Shown one piece after another: positions 51,780 to 59,552 of a stretch of DNA of 64,000 bases (its first letter is position 1; every line of letters begins with the position of its first letter). The position numbers and the translations under genes are program-made. A model generated the notes under the pieces. The model had not been told where the DNA came from. It was given only the letters and a program-made list of their open reading frames with translations, and made no database searches. The stretch lies in contig JACRBT010000005.1 in assembly GCA_016234445.1 (NCBI GenBank), positions 124,001-188,000 on the forward strand. Reading direction: 5' to 3'. Origin of the DNA: Chloroflexota bacterium. Its GTDB lineage: Bacteria > Chloroflexota > Dehalococcoidia > Tepidiformales > Tepidiformaceae.

Positions 51780-51983
51780 ATGGACCAGTTTCCGAAGTGC
51801 CGCAAATGCGACGACGGCGACCTTGTGCCGTTCTCTGACTTTGGCAGCCAGGGCGCGCCGATCCACTACAAAGCGTGGGTCTGCACCAACCCTGACTGCC
51901 TGTTCAACATCAAGATCCGCAATGGCGAACTCTTCGTGGAAGAGCCCGTAAACGACGGTCAATACCACACGCAGCGGCGGTAG
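51780..51983 (+). CDS. Small zinc-ribbon protein
   Basis: 67 residues. CRKC near residue 7 and CTNPDC near residue 36 make a C4 zinc ribbon; the rest is acidic with a basic tail. Start ATG 51780 after a G-rich run; a GTG at 51771 is possible. TAGTAT at 51744-51749 is a likely -10. Confidence 0.7.
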   Translation: MDQFPKCRKCDDGDLVPFSDFGSQGAPIHYKAWVCTNPDCLFNIKIRNGELFVEEPVNDGQYHTQRR

Positions 51984-52038
51984 CCAGCTGCCCCAGCCCT
52001 GCTTTCCTTGCAGGGCATTGTGATAGACTGCACGAACC

Positions 52039-52698
52039 ATGACCCAGGCGAACAAGATCTACCAGCCGCTGCCCGTCCTCGGTTCGCAGGTCGACGACGA
52101 AGTCCAGCAGAACCTCCTCGTCACCAGCGTTGACCAGGTGGTCAACTGGGCCCGCCGGTCCTCGCTCTGGCCGGCGATGTTCGGGCTCGCCTGCTGCGCC
52201 ATGGAGATGATCGCGACGGCGACGCCGCGCTACGACCTCGCCCGCTTCGGCGCCGAGATCTTCCGCGCGTCTCCCCGCCAGGCTGACCTCCTCATCGTCC
52301 CGGGCACCGTGACCTGGAAGATGGCCCCCGCCGTCCGCCGCATCTGGCTCCAGATGCCGGAACCGAAGTGGGCGATCGCGATGGGCGGCTGCGCGATCAT
52401 GGGCGGGCCCTTCGCCTACGCCTACAGCGTCACCCCCGGCGTGAACACGCTCCTCCCGGTGGACGTCTATGTCCCCGGCTGCCCGCCGCGGCCCGAATCG
52501 CTCCTCACCGGGATCATGCTCCTCCAGGACAAGATCAAGCAGGACACGATCGGCAAGACCTGGCGGCGCCGCGACGTCGAGCCCCAGTTCCATCGCTACC
52601 TCCCTGAGGGCGACCCGATCCGCAAGGAACTGGAAACCCTCTTCCCGCCGTACGTCCAGTACGACAAGCCCTACTCTGGCGGGGCGTTCCCCTCCTAG
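52039..52698 (+). CDS. nuoB: NADH-quinone oxidoreductase subunit B
   Basis: 219 residues. N2 cluster ligands in LACCAMEM near residues 52-59, [16 protein letters not shown] near residue 117 and [12 protein letters not shown] near residue 149. The C-terminal part ([16 protein letters not shown]...) is longer than in many NuoB. It is alone: no nuoA or nuoC flanks it. TAGACT ends 9 nt before the ATG and no ribosome site is seen. Confidence 0.93.
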   Translation: MTQANKIYQPLPVLGSQVDDEVQQNLLVTSVDQVVNWARRSSLWPAMFGLACCAMEMIATATPRYDLARFGAEIFRASPRQADLLIVPGTVTWKMAPAVRRIWLQMPEPKWAIAMGGCAIMGGPFAYAYSVTPGVNTLLPVDVYVPGCPPRPESLLTGIMLLQDKIKQDTIGKTWRRRDVEPQFHRYLPEGDPIRKELETLFPPYVQYDKPYSGGAFPS

Positions 52699-52769
52699 GT
52701 TCGCGCCGCCGGCAACGAACTTCCCGGGCCGCCATGCGCGGCCCGAACAGTGCCCCCAAGGAGGCCACC

Positions 52770-52982
52770 GTGGCAAAGTCGAACTGGGCCGATGTCGAAG
52801 CTCTCGTGAAGGACTGGTTCGACCAGGGGCTGCAGCCCGACCGCGGCGACCTCGTCGACCTTGCCTACCAAAAAGATGCCAGCGACGACGTGATCGACGC
52901 CCTCGACACGCTCGGCGCCCGCCCGGTCGAATCGCTCGCGCAGCTCAAGGAGCTCCTGGCAAAGAACAACGCCCTCCTCTAG
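52770..52982 (+). CDS. Small DUF2795-like protein
   Basis: 70 residues. NWADVEALVKDWFDQGLQPDRGDLVDLAYQKDASDDVIDALDTLG is a helical unit like DUF2795, often found as single domains. GTG start lies 5 nt after AAGGAGG. Ends 9 bp before the convergent phosphatase gene. Function unknown. Confidence 0.6.
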   Translation: MAKSNWADVEALVKDWFDQGLQPDRGDLVDLAYQKDASDDVIDALDTLGARPVESLAQLKELLAKNNALL

Positions 52983-52991
52983 AACGCGACA

Positions 52992-53588
52992 CTACTCGGG
53001 CGCCATCCCGCCGTCCCAGAGCCGTTCCAGCTCCGTGGCGGCCGGGTCATAGCGCCAGGCGTCGGGGAAAGTCAGCCCCCGCCAGAAGGCAACGAGGTCG
53101 AACTCCCGCCCGCCGCCGCCTTCGCGGATCACCGGAGTCAGCGCGGCAAGGTAGAGGCTCATCGCCAGGCCGTGGTTCACCACCACGACGTCGCCCGTCC
53201 CGTCGGCGGCCATCGCCTGGTCGACAGCGGCTGCAAACCGCGCGGCCACATGCTCCCGCGGTTCCCAGCCGTGGGGGTTGTCGCCCGCAAGGTAGGCTGC
53301 CGCCACGGTCCGGTAGTCGCCGTCGAACCAGGCCGCCGGCTGCTCGACCTCCCGCACCCGCGGATCGACCCGGGTGGTCAGTCCCCGGCGCATCGCGATG
53401 ATGGCGGCTGTCTCGTCCACTTTCGGCTGGCCGCTCGCCAGGATAGGGGACGCCAGCGGCAGGTCCAGCGCGTGCGCGAGGAGGACGCAGTCTTCCCGGG
53501 CCGATTCGCCCAGGCGCCAGAGAGTGGAGGAGACGCCCGGCACCACTTCGGGCATCGCGTGCCGGACGAAGATGAGGCCGCGGCTCAC
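52992..53588 (-). CDS. Histidine phosphatase family protein
   Basis: 198 residues. LIFVRHAMPEV at the N-terminus has the R-H of the phosphohistidine site; a second H occurs in VVVNHGLAMSLYL near residue 139. Phosphoglycerate-mutase-like. GTG start overlaps the HAD gene stop by GTGA, so the two phosphatase genes are coupled. Confidence 0.83.
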   Translation of the reverse strand: MSRGLIFVRHAMPEVVPGVSSTLWRLGESAREDCVLLAHALDLPLASPILASGQPKVDETAAIIAMRRGLTTRVDPRVREVEQPAAWFDGDYRTVAAAYLAGDNPHGWEPREHVAARFAAAVDQAMAADGTGDVVVVNHGLAMSLYLAALTPVIREGGGGREFDLVAFWRGLTFPDAWRYDPAATELERLWDGGMAPE

Positions 53589-53995
53589 GCGCCTGGCGAA
53601 GGGCGGGGTTGCTGCTCCCGGGCGAAGGCGGCGATCTCGTCGTAGACCCGCCACATTTCGTCCTGCCGCCCATATGGCGCGCCGGCCGGTTCGATCACGA
53701 GCCCGCCGAAGACCTCGATGATCTCGGCGTGGTCGTCGACGGCGAAGTCGGGCGCGAAGGGCACACCGAGTTCGGTCAGCCTGGCGCGATGGTTGTGCAG
53801 CGGCTTCCAGAAGCAGTCGGTGATGTGGTGGTGCAGGTCGAAACGGCGCACCACCTCCCAGCGGGGGCCGTGCCCGCTCCAGAGGTAGATGGTGTGGCCG
53901 TCGTCCTTCAGCCGGGCGAAGACGTCGTGCACATGAGGGCGCAGCTTCACGTCCCACGTGATCAGCGTGTCGTCCACGTCGAAGAAGATGTTCAC
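53585..53995 (-). CDS. HAD-superfamily hydrolase-like protein
   Basis: 136 residues. DVDDTLITWD near residue 6 is HAD motif I (D-x-D-x-T); IYLWSGHG near residue 36 carries the motif II Ser; DFAVDDHAEIIEVFGGLVIEP near residue 82 is motif IV. Small, capless. GTG start after a GGGAGG run. First of a two-gene unit. Confidence 0.85.
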   Translation of the reverse strand: MNIFFDVDDTLITWDVKLRPHVHDVFARLKDDGHTIYLWSGHGPRWEVVRRFDLHHHITDCFWKPLHNHRARLTELGVPFAPDFAVDDHAEIIEVFGGLVIEPAGAPYGRQDEMWRVYDEIAAFAREQQPRPSPGA

Positions 53996-54037
53996 AGCAG
54001 GAGCGTGACGCCTCCCGCGGTCATTCGCAAGCGGGGC

Positions 54038-55435
54038 TCACTTCGTCCCCGGGTCCCCCGGTCGCAGGGGGTTGGTGAACTGCCGCCCGGCGTCGGTCAG
54101 GTCGCCGCTGAGATCGTCGCCCGCTGGCTTCGTCCCGCCGGCCACCCAGGCAACCAGGTCGTTCCAGGCCGTCCGCAGTTCCTCGGCGCTGAAGTTGCAG
54201 TGGCCCGGCGCCCGGATGGCCCGCTGGACCAGAAAGCTGCCCTTGCCGGCCGCTTCGACCCTCGCCCGGTAGGCGGTCTCCAGGCTGATGGGCACGAAGA
54301 GATCACCCGTCCCGTGCAGGGTAAGCAGGGGCGCCGTGAGCCTGCCGGTCGTCGGGACGGCGTCGGGATGGGCCTCAGCGTTGCGGGCCGAAGGGTCCGC
54401 CGCCAGCCGCCGGGCACCGGCGTTTACGGCTTCGGAAGTGGTCCCCAGCGCCGCATCCACGCGATAGACCGCGCCCGCGTTGGTGGCCGCTTTGCCCACC
54501 AGCGTGGAGCGGTTGGGGTCGAGCGCGAGCAGCCCGAAGTTCAGCGCGTACTGGTCCTTGAAGCCTTCGAGGAAGAACGGCCTCGGCCCGCCCGTCAGGT
54601 TGCGGATGATGTCGATGAACATGAGGCCCTTCGCCGTGGGCTGGGGGTCCGTCCCCTTCAGCTGGGCCTGGACTTTGGACATCGCGGAGAGCATTGCCGA
54701 CTGCCCGCTGCCGATCGGCAACGCCTGCCCGGAGACAAACTCGGCCGCCATCGCCCAGGAGAAGAGGTAGTCGATCTGTTCGATCCCGGTGACCGCACCG
54801 CAAAGCGAGAGGGCGCCGTCGTACTCCCCGACGAAGTGCTCCATCGAGAGCACGGTGACGTTGCCGCCCATCGAGGCGCCGGTGAGGTAGGTGCGCTTCG
54901 GCTTCCCGAAGGTGGCTTCGAAGTACCGTTTGAGCGCGAGGGAGTCGTCGGCGCCGATGCCGGGCGTGTAGCCGTTTTCGCTGTAGCTGCTGGCCGCCCA
55001 CGCGTAGCCCTGGTCGATGAATGCCCTGCGCAGGGCCTCGGGCGGGTCGTCCACGTAGACCTCGAGGTCGAACCCGCGGAAGCCATGGGCCCAGAGCACG
55101 AGGTCGCCGTTCCACTTCGCGGGCATCTCCACGCGGTAGACGGCGTTCCCAAGCTGCCCGAACGTGGCCGTCGCGCCGGGGAGTGCCGTGAACGCGGGGT
55201 CGCGCTGCGAAACCGGCTGCCCGGCGGACGTCCCCAGCCTGGGTTTGCCGGTCGGGGGCGCCGTGGGGACGGCGGTCGTGGATGTCGTGGCGGTAGCCGG
55301 CGCCGCGGTGGCGGTGGCTTCGATCGTTGCGGGCGGCGTGGTGGCGGCCGTGTTCGCGGGCGGGTCGCCACCACCGGAACAGGCGCCAAGAAGCGCGAGG
55401 AGCAGGACGAACGGGACGAGCACGGCGCGGCGCAT
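54038..55435 (-). CDS. Lipoprotein alpha/beta hydrolase (lipase/esterase-like)
   Basis: 465 residues. Lipobox L-L-G-A-C near residue 19, then a Thr/Ala-rich linker to about residue 65. The hydrolase domain has VLWAHGFRGFDLEVY near residue 113, nucleophile G-A-S-M-G-G near residue 190, LLTLHGTGDLFVPIS with the Asp near residue 377, and His in RAPGHCNF near residue 409. Surface lipid or ester hydrolase. TACACT (minus strand, 55442-55447) ends 6 nt before the ATG. Confidence 0.83.
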   Translation of the reverse strand: MRRAVLVPFVLLLALLGACSGGGDPPANTAATTPPATIEATATAAPATATTSTTAVPTAPPTGKPRLGTSAGQPVSQRDPAFTALPGATATFGQLGNAVYRVEMPAKWNGDLVLWAHGFRGFDLEVYVDDPPEALRRAFIDQGYAWAASSYSENGYTPGIGADDSLALKRYFEATFGKPKRTYLTGASMGGNVTVLSMEHFVGEYDGALSLCGAVTGIEQIDYLFSWAMAAEFVSGQALPIGSGQSAMLSAMSKVQAQLKGTDPQPTAKGLMFIDIIRNLTGGPRPFFLEGFKDQYALNFGLLALDPNRSTLVGKAATNAGAVYRVDAALGTTSEAVNAGARRLAADPSARNAEAHPDAVPTTGRLTAPLLTLHGTGDLFVPISLETAYRARVEAAGKGSFLVQRAIRAPGHCNFSAEELRTAWNDLVAWVAGGTKPAGDDLSGDLTDAGRQFTNPLRPGDPGTK

Positions 55436-55441
55436 TGCTCC

Positions 55442-55447
55442 AGTGTA
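55442..55447 (-). promoter_or_regulatory. -10 hexamer of the lipoprotein hydrolase (leaderless type)
   Basis: TACACT on the minus strand, 6 nt from the ATG, just after the CoA-transferase stop. Confidence 0.45.
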
Positions 55448-55470
55448 TGGGGGGCGGACGAAAGAGGCGG

Positions 55471-56751
55471 TCACGTCCCCGGCGGGCGGTCCCGCGTGAT
55501 CCCATCGTCCAGGAGCTGCCGGGCGGCGCCCTCGGAGAAGCCGATCTCCCCGAGGATGGCGAGCGTTTCCGACCCGTACGCCGCGGTCGGGTGGCCGGGC
55601 ACGAAGCCGCCGCCGTCGAGGTTGACGGGTGTCGAGAGCATCCGCACCGGTCCCAGCGCCGGGTGGGGAAGGTCGTGGAGCATGCCGTTCGCGAGGAGTT
55701 GGGGGTCGTCGAGCAGCTCGATCGGGAACTTCACGCCCGCCGCGGGCACGCCGTGCCTGTCGAAGATCTCCTTCCACTCCGCCGTGGTCTTCGACGCCAG
55801 GGTGGCTTCGGCGCGGTGCTGGAGGCTGGCGTAGTGGCGGGCCTGCTGTTCGCGGTTCATCGGTTCGTGATGGGCATCGTCGACGAGCCCGATCGCCCGG
55901 ATGAACGTCCGCTGGAGGCCGGGGCTGACGCAGGCGACGGCGATGGCGGCGTCCTTCGTCGCGTAGCTGCGGTAGTAGACGCTCGACATCGAACTGACGC
56001 GGAGCTGGGGTTGGACCGCGACCTGGTCGGCGTAGGGGGCACCTTCCCTGCGCAGCTCCGCCAGCTGTTCGTGGACCGCCGCGTGGGTCGGCCCGTCCGC
56101 GCCCTGCACCCGGAGGATCAGGTTGTTCTCCAGGACAAGGGCGGCCATCAGCAGGGATACGTCGACCTCGCCGCCCTTCCCGGTCTGTTCGCGGCGAAAG
56201 AGGGCAGAAGCGACGCCGAAGGAGAGCATCATCGCGCACATGTAGTCGGCGATCGGGGGGTCGCCGGCGAGGGGCAGGCCGTCGCGGATGCGTCCGTTGG
56301 CGGCCATCAGCCCGCTCCGCGCCTGGATGACGTAGTCCATGCCCGCGAGGCCGGCGTCGGGTCCGAAATGGCCAAAGGCGGTGACGTTGCCGACGACGAG
56401 CCGTGGGAACCGGCGGTGGAGGCTCTCGTAATCCAGCCCAACTTCGGCGGCGACGCCCGGCCGGAGGTTGGTCAGGACCACGTCGGCGTGTTGGAGCAGC
56501 GCTTCGATGACCGGGCGGGCGGATTCGTGCTTCAGGTCCAGGGGGAGGACGTGCTTCCCCCGGTTCCGGGAGATGAAGTGCCGCGTTTCCCCGGGCGCGA
56601 GCGGCGCCAGGTGACGAACGGGGTCGCCTTCGAGTGACTCGACTTTGATGACGTGGGCGCCCCCGTCGGCCAGGAGTTGGGCACAGTAGGGCACGGCGAT
56701 GAACTGACCGAATTCGACGACGGTGACTCCCGCGAACGGCTGGCTGGACAT
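55471..56751 (-). CDS. Family III CoA-transferase (CaiB/BaiF)
   Basis: 426 residues. FAGVTVVEFGQFIAVPYCAQLLADGGAHVIKVESLEGDPVRHLAP at residues 5-49, LDLKHESARPVIEALLQHADVVLTNLRPGVAAEVGLDYESL near residue 75 and TGKGGEVDVSLLMAAL near residue 188 with the catalytic Asp in VDVS. Substrate unknown. TAGGAT (minus strand, 56759-56764) ends 7 nt before the ATG. Confidence 0.92.
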   Translation of the reverse strand: MSSQPFAGVTVVEFGQFIAVPYCAQLLADGGAHVIKVESLEGDPVRHLAPLAPGETRHFISRNRGKHVLPLDLKHESARPVIEALLQHADVVLTNLRPGVAAEVGLDYESLHRRFPRLVVGNVTAFGHFGPDAGLAGMDYVIQARSGLMAANGRIRDGLPLAGDPPIADYMCAMMLSFGVASALFRREQTGKGGEVDVSLLMAALVLENNLILRVQGADGPTHAAVHEQLAELRREGAPYADQVAVQPQLRVSSMSSVYYRSYATKDAAIAVACVSPGLQRTFIRAIGLVDDAHHEPMNREQQARHYASLQHRAEATLASKTTAEWKEIFDRHGVPAAGVKFPIELLDDPQLLANGMLHDLPHPALGPVRMLSTPVNLDGGGFVPGHPTAAYGSETLAILGEIGFSEGAARQLLDDGITRDRPPGT

Positions 56752-56883
56752 GGGGGCAATCCTACGCGACCGCGCCCCCGCTGCGCTCGCCTGGCGGCCC
56801 GGCGCCGGCGATGGCCCTCGGCCGGGCCGTGTTCTACGCTTTCGCGGCCGCCACCGCTGGCGAGCGTCACCGGAGGCTGAAAT

Positions 56884-57777
56884 ATGAAGGTTGGACTGCA
56901 CGTTCCCCAGGTTGGCCGTTTCGCCACGCCCGAGACCATCGCCGGGTTCGCCCGCGCCGCCGACGAGGCCGGCTTCGACAGCCTCTGGGTCTTCGACCAC
57001 GTCGTCCTCCAGAAGGAGCAGGAGTCCCAGTACCCGTATTCGCCCGACGGCAAGATGGGGTTCTCCCCCCGCAACAACTTCATCGAAGCGAACACGCTCC
57101 TCACCTACCTCGCGGCGGTCACCTCAAAGGTGCAGCTGGGGACGAGTGTGCTGGTCGCGCCGATGCGGCACCCCGTGCTCAACGCGAAGCAGTGGGCCTC
57201 GATGGACCACCTCTCCGGCGGCCGGATGATCCTCGGCGCCGGCGTGGGCTGGTGGAAGCAGGAGTTCGAGGTCCTCGGTGTCCCCTGGGAGCGGCGCGGC
57301 AAGCGCATGGACGAATGGCTGCAGGTCACGAAGGCGCTCTGGCGCGACGAATGGGTCAACTTCAGCGGCGAGTTCTACGAATGCGTCGACTGGACCTGCA
57401 ACCCGAAACCCGTGAACGGGACCATCCCCATCTGGCTGGGCGGGGAGAGCCGGCAGCAGCTGGAGCGCGTCGGCAGGTTCGCCGATGGCTGGCATGCCAC
57501 GGCCAAGAGCCTTCCCACGGTAACCGAGGACTTCGCCATCGCCCGGGAGGCGGCCGAGCGCGCGGGCCGCGACCCCGCTGCCCTGAGCCTGAGCATTGAA
57601 GGCGCCGGCGTGATCGGCTCCGAGGGGAATGAACGCACGGTCGAGCAGCTTGCGTCGATCGCGGCGCAGGGCGTCGGCCACGCGGTTTGCCTGGTGAACC
57701 CGAGGGAGAACGACCACGCGGAGGACGTGATCCGGGCCTTCGGCCAGCAGTACCTCCAAACGGTCCATGATTTGTAG
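56884..57777 (+). CDS. LLM-class F420-dependent oxidoreductase
   Basis: 297 residues, luciferase-like TIM barrel. MKVGLHVPQVGRFATPETIAGFARAADEAGFDSLWVFDHVVL at the start, GTSVLVAPMRHPVLNAKQWASMDHLSGGRMILGAGVGWWKQEFEVLGV near residues 81-128 and PIWLGGESRQQLERVGRFADGWH near residues 182-204. These match TIGR03619-type F420 enzymes. The ATG follows GGAGG. Divergent from the CoA-transferase. Confidence 0.9.
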   Translation: MKVGLHVPQVGRFATPETIAGFARAADEAGFDSLWVFDHVVLQKEQESQYPYSPDGKMGFSPRNNFIEANTLLTYLAAVTSKVQLGTSVLVAPMRHPVLNAKQWASMDHLSGGRMILGAGVGWWKQEFEVLGVPWERRGKRMDEWLQVTKALWRDEWVNFSGEFYECVDWTCNPKPVNGTIPIWLGGESRQQLERVGRFADGWHATAKSLPTVTEDFAIAREAAERAGRDPAALSLSIEGAGVIGSEGNERTVEQLASIAAQGVGHAVCLVNPRENDHAEDVIRAFGQQYLQTVHDL

Positions 57778-57793
57778 GCCGTTCGGCCCTTGT

Positions 57794-57825
57794 TTACCGC
57801 TCGGAAAGTTTCAGGATAGCGGTAA
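57794..57825. other. Hairpin downstream of the LLM gene
   Basis: TTACCGCT and AGCGGTAA form an 8-bp stem with a 16-nt loop, no T run. It may end LLM transcription or serve as an operator. Confidence 0.35.
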
Positions 57826-57844
57826 CAGCTTCAGCTCGTAAGGC

Positions 57845-57875
57845 TTGACTTGCTCTCAAAGTTAGCCTAGCCTAA
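57845..57875 (+). promoter_or_regulatory. FTR1 promoter with overlapping DtxR/IdeR-like box
   Basis: TTGACT (57845-57850), a 17-bp spacer and TAGCCT (57868-57873) form a promoter. The 19 bases 57857-57875 (CAAAGTTAGCCTAGCCTAA) match the DtxR/IdeR box TTAGGTTAGSCTAACCTAA at 15 of 19 positions and cover the -10. This fits iron-bound repressor blocking iron-uptake transcription. Confidence 0.6.
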
Positions 57876-57911
57876 TCTTCGACGGAAGCTACTACTGGCA
57901 GAGGACTCGCG

Positions 57912-58772
57912 ATGGCGTTCTCGTTCCTGGTCACACTCAGGGAAGGCGTGGAGATGGCCCTCATCGTCGCCATCCTCCTCGGCTACCTCCGTTCGATTGG
58001 CCAGCGGCGCCACTTCCGCCATGTCTGGGCCGGGGTTGGGCTTGCCGCGGCGATCTGCATCGCCATCGGGGCCGGCCTCGAACTGGCCTCGAAGGAACTG
58101 GACAAGCGCGTTGTCGAAGCCTTCGAGGGTTTCGCGATGATCTTCGCCGTCCTGGTCCTCACGGGGATGGCCGTCTGGATGCGCCGCCAGGCGAGCGGCA
58201 TCTCGGCCGAACTCAAGCACCAGGTCGACGCCGCCATCGGCAAGGGCTCGGTGACCGCGATCGTCCTCCTCGCCGCCACCTCGGTCGGCCGGGAGGGTCT
58301 CGAAACCGTGCTTTTCCTCTTCGCCGGGGCGAGCAACGGCGTCTCCGGGCCCCAGTACGTCCTCGGCGGTCTCCTCGGGTTCGCCGTCGCCGCCGCTATC
58401 GGGACCGGCATCTACCAGGGCAGCACGCGCATACCTCTTCGCCCGTTCTTCCTTTTGTCGGGGCTGCTGCTGCTGGTGCTCGCGGCCGGGCTTCTCGCGA
58501 ACTCGGTGACAAAGCTCTACGAGGCCGCGATCATCAGCGACCTCGGCAGCCGACCCTGGGACACCGAAAGCCTTATCTCCATCACCTCCACCGAGGGCAA
58601 GTTCCTCAGCACCCTGCTCGGCTACGACTCCGCCCCGTCGCTCACGCAAATCGCGCTCTACTGGGGCTATCTCGTCCCGGCCGTGCTGCTCTTCCTCGCC
58701 TTTCCCACCTGGCGACGGCGCCCGGCTCGTGCCCCGGCGACCGTGGCCGCCCCCTCCTCGACATCCCACTGA
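57912..58772 (+). CDS. efeU: FTR1-family iron permease (EfeU-like)
   Basis: 286 residues, about seven membrane helices. Both ferric-binding motifs are present: TLREGVEMALIVAILLGYL near residues 8-26 and VGREGLETVLFLFAGA near residues 121-136. Takes up ferric iron after oxidation of ferrous iron by a partner. The next gene, 33 bp on, encodes a cupredoxin lipoprotein. A DtxR-like box covers the promoter. Confidence 0.92.
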   Translation: MAFSFLVTLREGVEMALIVAILLGYLRSIGQRRHFRHVWAGVGLAAAICIAIGAGLELASKELDKRVVEAFEGFAMIFAVLVLTGMAVWMRRQASGISAELKHQVDAAIGKGSVTAIVLLAATSVGREGLETVLFLFAGASNGVSGPQYVLGGLLGFAVAAAIGTGIYQGSTRIPLRPFFLLSGLLLLVLAAGLLANSVTKLYEAAIISDLGSRPWDTESLISITSTEGKFLSTLLGYDSAPSLTQIALYWGYLVPAVLLFLAFPTWRRRPARAPATVAAPSSTSH

Positions 58773-58805
58773 ACTCTCACATCACGAACACTCCCGGAGG
58801 TTCCC

Positions 58806-59552
58806 ATGTCCCGCTTTGTCCCCGGATTCCTCGGTATTCTCGCTCTCGCCGTCCTTGCGGCGGCCTGTGGTGGTGGCGATGGCGGCGAGCGCCGCGTCAT
58901 CCAGCTTCGCCAGACCGACGAAAACTGCACCCCTGCGACGCTCGAAGTCGGCGCCGGCGAAAAGGTCACCTTTGAAGTGACGAACGACGGCAAGAAGGAC
59001 GCAGAGATCGAGGGCATCGACGGGATGCGCCTGGAAGAGCTCCTCGTGCCTTCCGGCAAGACGCGCTCGCAGAAATGGACGGCCCCCGGCTCGGCGGGTG
59101 TCCAGAAGCTCAAGTGCTACGTGCCCGGCGGCCAATCCACCATCATCGAGGTCACCGTGGCCGCGAAGACCGGCGTCGACGTTGGCGGCGCCGCCGACCG
59201 GGCATCGTCCCGCGGCACGACGAAAGCCCCCAACGCCACCGTCACCGTCGACCTGACCGAATACCGCGTGATCACGGACGTGGCCTCGGTCGCGGCCGGC
59301 CCGACGAAGTTCGTTGCTCGCAACCAGAGTAAGTCCGAAGTCCACGAGCTCGCGGTGCTCTTTGTGAAGGCGGACGGTTCCTTCGACAACATGGGCGAAG
59401 TCGAAGACATCGACCCGGGGAAGTCCGGGGAGATTGTGCTCGATCTCCCGAAGGGGAAGTACGTCCTCGCCTGTGTCATCGTCCCCGGGGAGGCCGGGAG
59501 CAAGCTGGACCACTACAAGGAAGGCATGCGGCTGGACTGGCAGGTCAATTGA
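58806..59552 (+). CDS. Double-cupredoxin lipoprotein, EfeO-like, without peptidase M75 domain
   Basis: 248 residues. Lipoprotein signal with L-A-A-A-C near residue 21. Domain 1 (about residues 30-118) has C-T-P near residue 41 and a KLKCYVPGG end, like the EfeO cupredoxin. Domain 2 (about residues 138-248) has VHELAVLF, GKYVLACVIVPGE and LDHYKEGM, which supplies His, Cys, His and Met in type-1 copper order. The M75 domain of normal EfeO is missing and no EfeB gene is near. It may bind copper and oxidise ferrous iron for the FTR1 permease. Stop codon abuts the capA-like stop. Confidence 0.78.
   Translation: MSRFVPGFLGILALAVLAAACGGGDGGERRVIQLRQTDENCTPATLEVGAGEKVTFEVTNDGKKDAEIEGIDGMRLEELLVPSGKTRSQKWTAPGSAGVQKLKCYVPGGQSTIIEVTVAAKTGVDVGGAADRASSRGTTKAPNATVTVDLTEYRVITDVASVAAGPTKFVARNQSKSEVHELAVLFVKADGSFDNMGEVEDIDPGKSGEIVLDLPKGKYVLACVIVPGEAGSKLDHYKEGMRLDWQVN

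Noticed and set aside
54038-56239. A 733-codon frame spanning the lipoprotein and CoA-transferase genes
   Set aside because: The upstream part is out of frame with the CoA-transferase and has no sense; the lipoprotein start with a lipobox and a -10 lies inside.
57794-57825. Riboswitch in front of the FTR1 gene
   Set aside because: Only one 8-bp hairpin upstream of the promoter; it lies outside the predicted transcript of the iron genes and matches no known riboswitch.
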